Shown: in pieces, positions 35,452-36,177 of the stretch
Layout of the letters: each line of letters starts with the position of its first letter
Position numbering within the stretch: position 1 is the first letter of the stretch
Assembly (NCBI GenBank): GCA_029212925.1
Contig: JARGOB010000026.1
Coordinates: 1-36,177, forward strand
DNA length: 36,177 bases
Source of the DNA: Coxiellaceae bacterium
Lineage (GTDB): Bacteria; Pseudomonadota; Gammaproteobacteria; Coxiellales; Coxiellaceae
Reading direction: 5' to 3'
The notes under the pieces: model-generated
Database searches by the model: none
Seen by the model: the letters and a program-made list of their open reading frames with translations, nothing else
Told to the model about the DNA's origin: nothing
Position numbers and translations under genes: made by a program

Positions 35452-36141
35452 ATGAGAACAGCTATGCCAAGCTACGCTATGCGCGTGCGACCATCGGACT
35501 CCGTAGCAACGATATGTAAGCGGTTTCGTGCACTGCCAAAAACAGTTTCTGATGTTTCTGTAAATACTAATGACCTGCTGGCTGGCCGTACATCGATAGA
35601 AGTCGTACAAATTCAAATGGTATTGTTTGAAACCTGTTTAACACGTACATTAAATGGTTCGGCTGATTTGATTTTGACGGAATCAAAACCAGAAGTTATT
35701 TGGCGGCCTGACTATTTGCATGTGATGCTGGCAGAAGCAAGTCTTATAGGCGGTGCAAATGCTCGCATAACGGATCACCTTAATTTGCTTTATCGGCGTA
35801 CTAAAATAAAGCTTGAAGGCAGCTGTTTTGGTCTGACTGATTTAGCAATAAAAGCTTATAGCGCAGGTGAGTTGCATCATTTTGTTGATCGTGTGCATGC
35901 GCTATGCAGTATATCTCCTTACAAATTGATGTTTTTTTTACAGGATTTAAAAGCGTTGATACTGCGATATGAAACGGCAAAATCGGGATTGATGTTGTTA
36001 TCGATAGGCAAGCACGAGTTACCGATTATGCAGCTGCGTTTACAACAGCTGCGTAGTTTTCATACTGATATTTTAGGCTTCTTTGATGCTGTGATTCTAA
36101 CACAAAGCCCTGACTATTTTTCTAAGAAGCTGTTTGATTAA
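35452..36141 (+). CDS. Unknown helical protein with a G-S-C-F-G-L motif
   Basis: A 229-aa protein. The ATG at 35452 is used because GGGGGA lies just upstream; an in-frame TTG at 35428 has no such site. It is mostly alpha-helical with no signal peptide or membrane helix. EGSCFGLTDLAIKAYSAGEL (122-141) resembles the glycine-cysteine-glycine segment at the start of the cysteine-bearing helix of some papain-fold and YopT-like effectors. No matching histidine or aspartate motif is obvious, so this is only a resemblance. It follows uvrA by 49 bases without a visible terminator. Confidence 0.55.
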   Translation: MRTAMPSYAMRVRPSDSVATICKRFRALPKTVSDVSVNTNDLLAGRTSIEVVQIQMVLFETCLTRTLNGSADLILTESKPEVIWRPDYLHVMLAEASLIGGANARITDHLNLLYRRTKIKLEGSCFGLTDLAIKAYSAGELHHFVDRVHALCSISPYKLMFFLQDLKALILRYETAKSGLMLLSIGKHELPIMQLRLQQLRSFHTDILGFFDAVILTQSPDYFSKKLFD

Positions 36142-36177
36142 ACAAAATACTGTATAGTTCCTCACTGGAAATCAGTG

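Overview
This window comes from a moderately AT-rich gammaproteobacterium, probably a member of the Legionellales (Legionella/Coxiella/Berkiella-like). The evidence is the end of tuf running into rpsJ, a complete S10-spc-alpha ribosomal superoperon with rpmJ after secY, and an ssb/YajR-like transporter/uvrA block. From memory, that block lies close to rplQ in Coxiella and Legionella. The species cannot be fixed from the sequence alone.

Layout. (1) 1-403: the 3' end of tuf and rpsJ. (2) 404-4986: a 4.6 kb interruption of the S10 operon, which is normally contiguous. It holds two minus-strand AAA-type ATPases (a DUF4143-type and an ATPase_2-type), a secreted PF00756-like esterase between them, a frameshifted small gene, terminators and repeats. 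Each ATPase gene has a palindrome overlapping its predicted promoter. (3) 5002-18001: rplC to rplQ, tightly packed, with secY, rpmJ (GTG start, 37 aa) and rpoA. rplC has its own candidate promoter and a leader with an attenuator-like hairpin. (4) 18002-30573: a 12.5 kb accessory block. Its first part is a plus-strand cluster: a cholera/pertussis-type ADP-ribosyltransferase (ART) gene broken by one in-frame TAA, a small protein sharing the ART's C-terminal domain, and a 1461-aa protein with macrodomain/PARG-like signatures in inverted order. Next come a convergent membrane protein with a proline-rich tail, an outer-membrane beta-barrel protein, a secreted caspase-fold-like protein and two overlapping LysR regulators. 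(5) 30574-36141: housekeeping genes (ssb, YajR-like MFS transporter, uvrA) and a final unknown gene.

A ~30 bp palindromic intergenic element with the core TCCCGG...CCGGGA recurs at both accessory insertions, once expanded into 22-bp tandem repeats. The most interesting candidate system is the ART plus macrodomain-like cluster at 18405-24584. It could be a toxin with an ADP-ribose-processing partner, or a set of host-directed effectors. Its functional assignment is inference from motifs.
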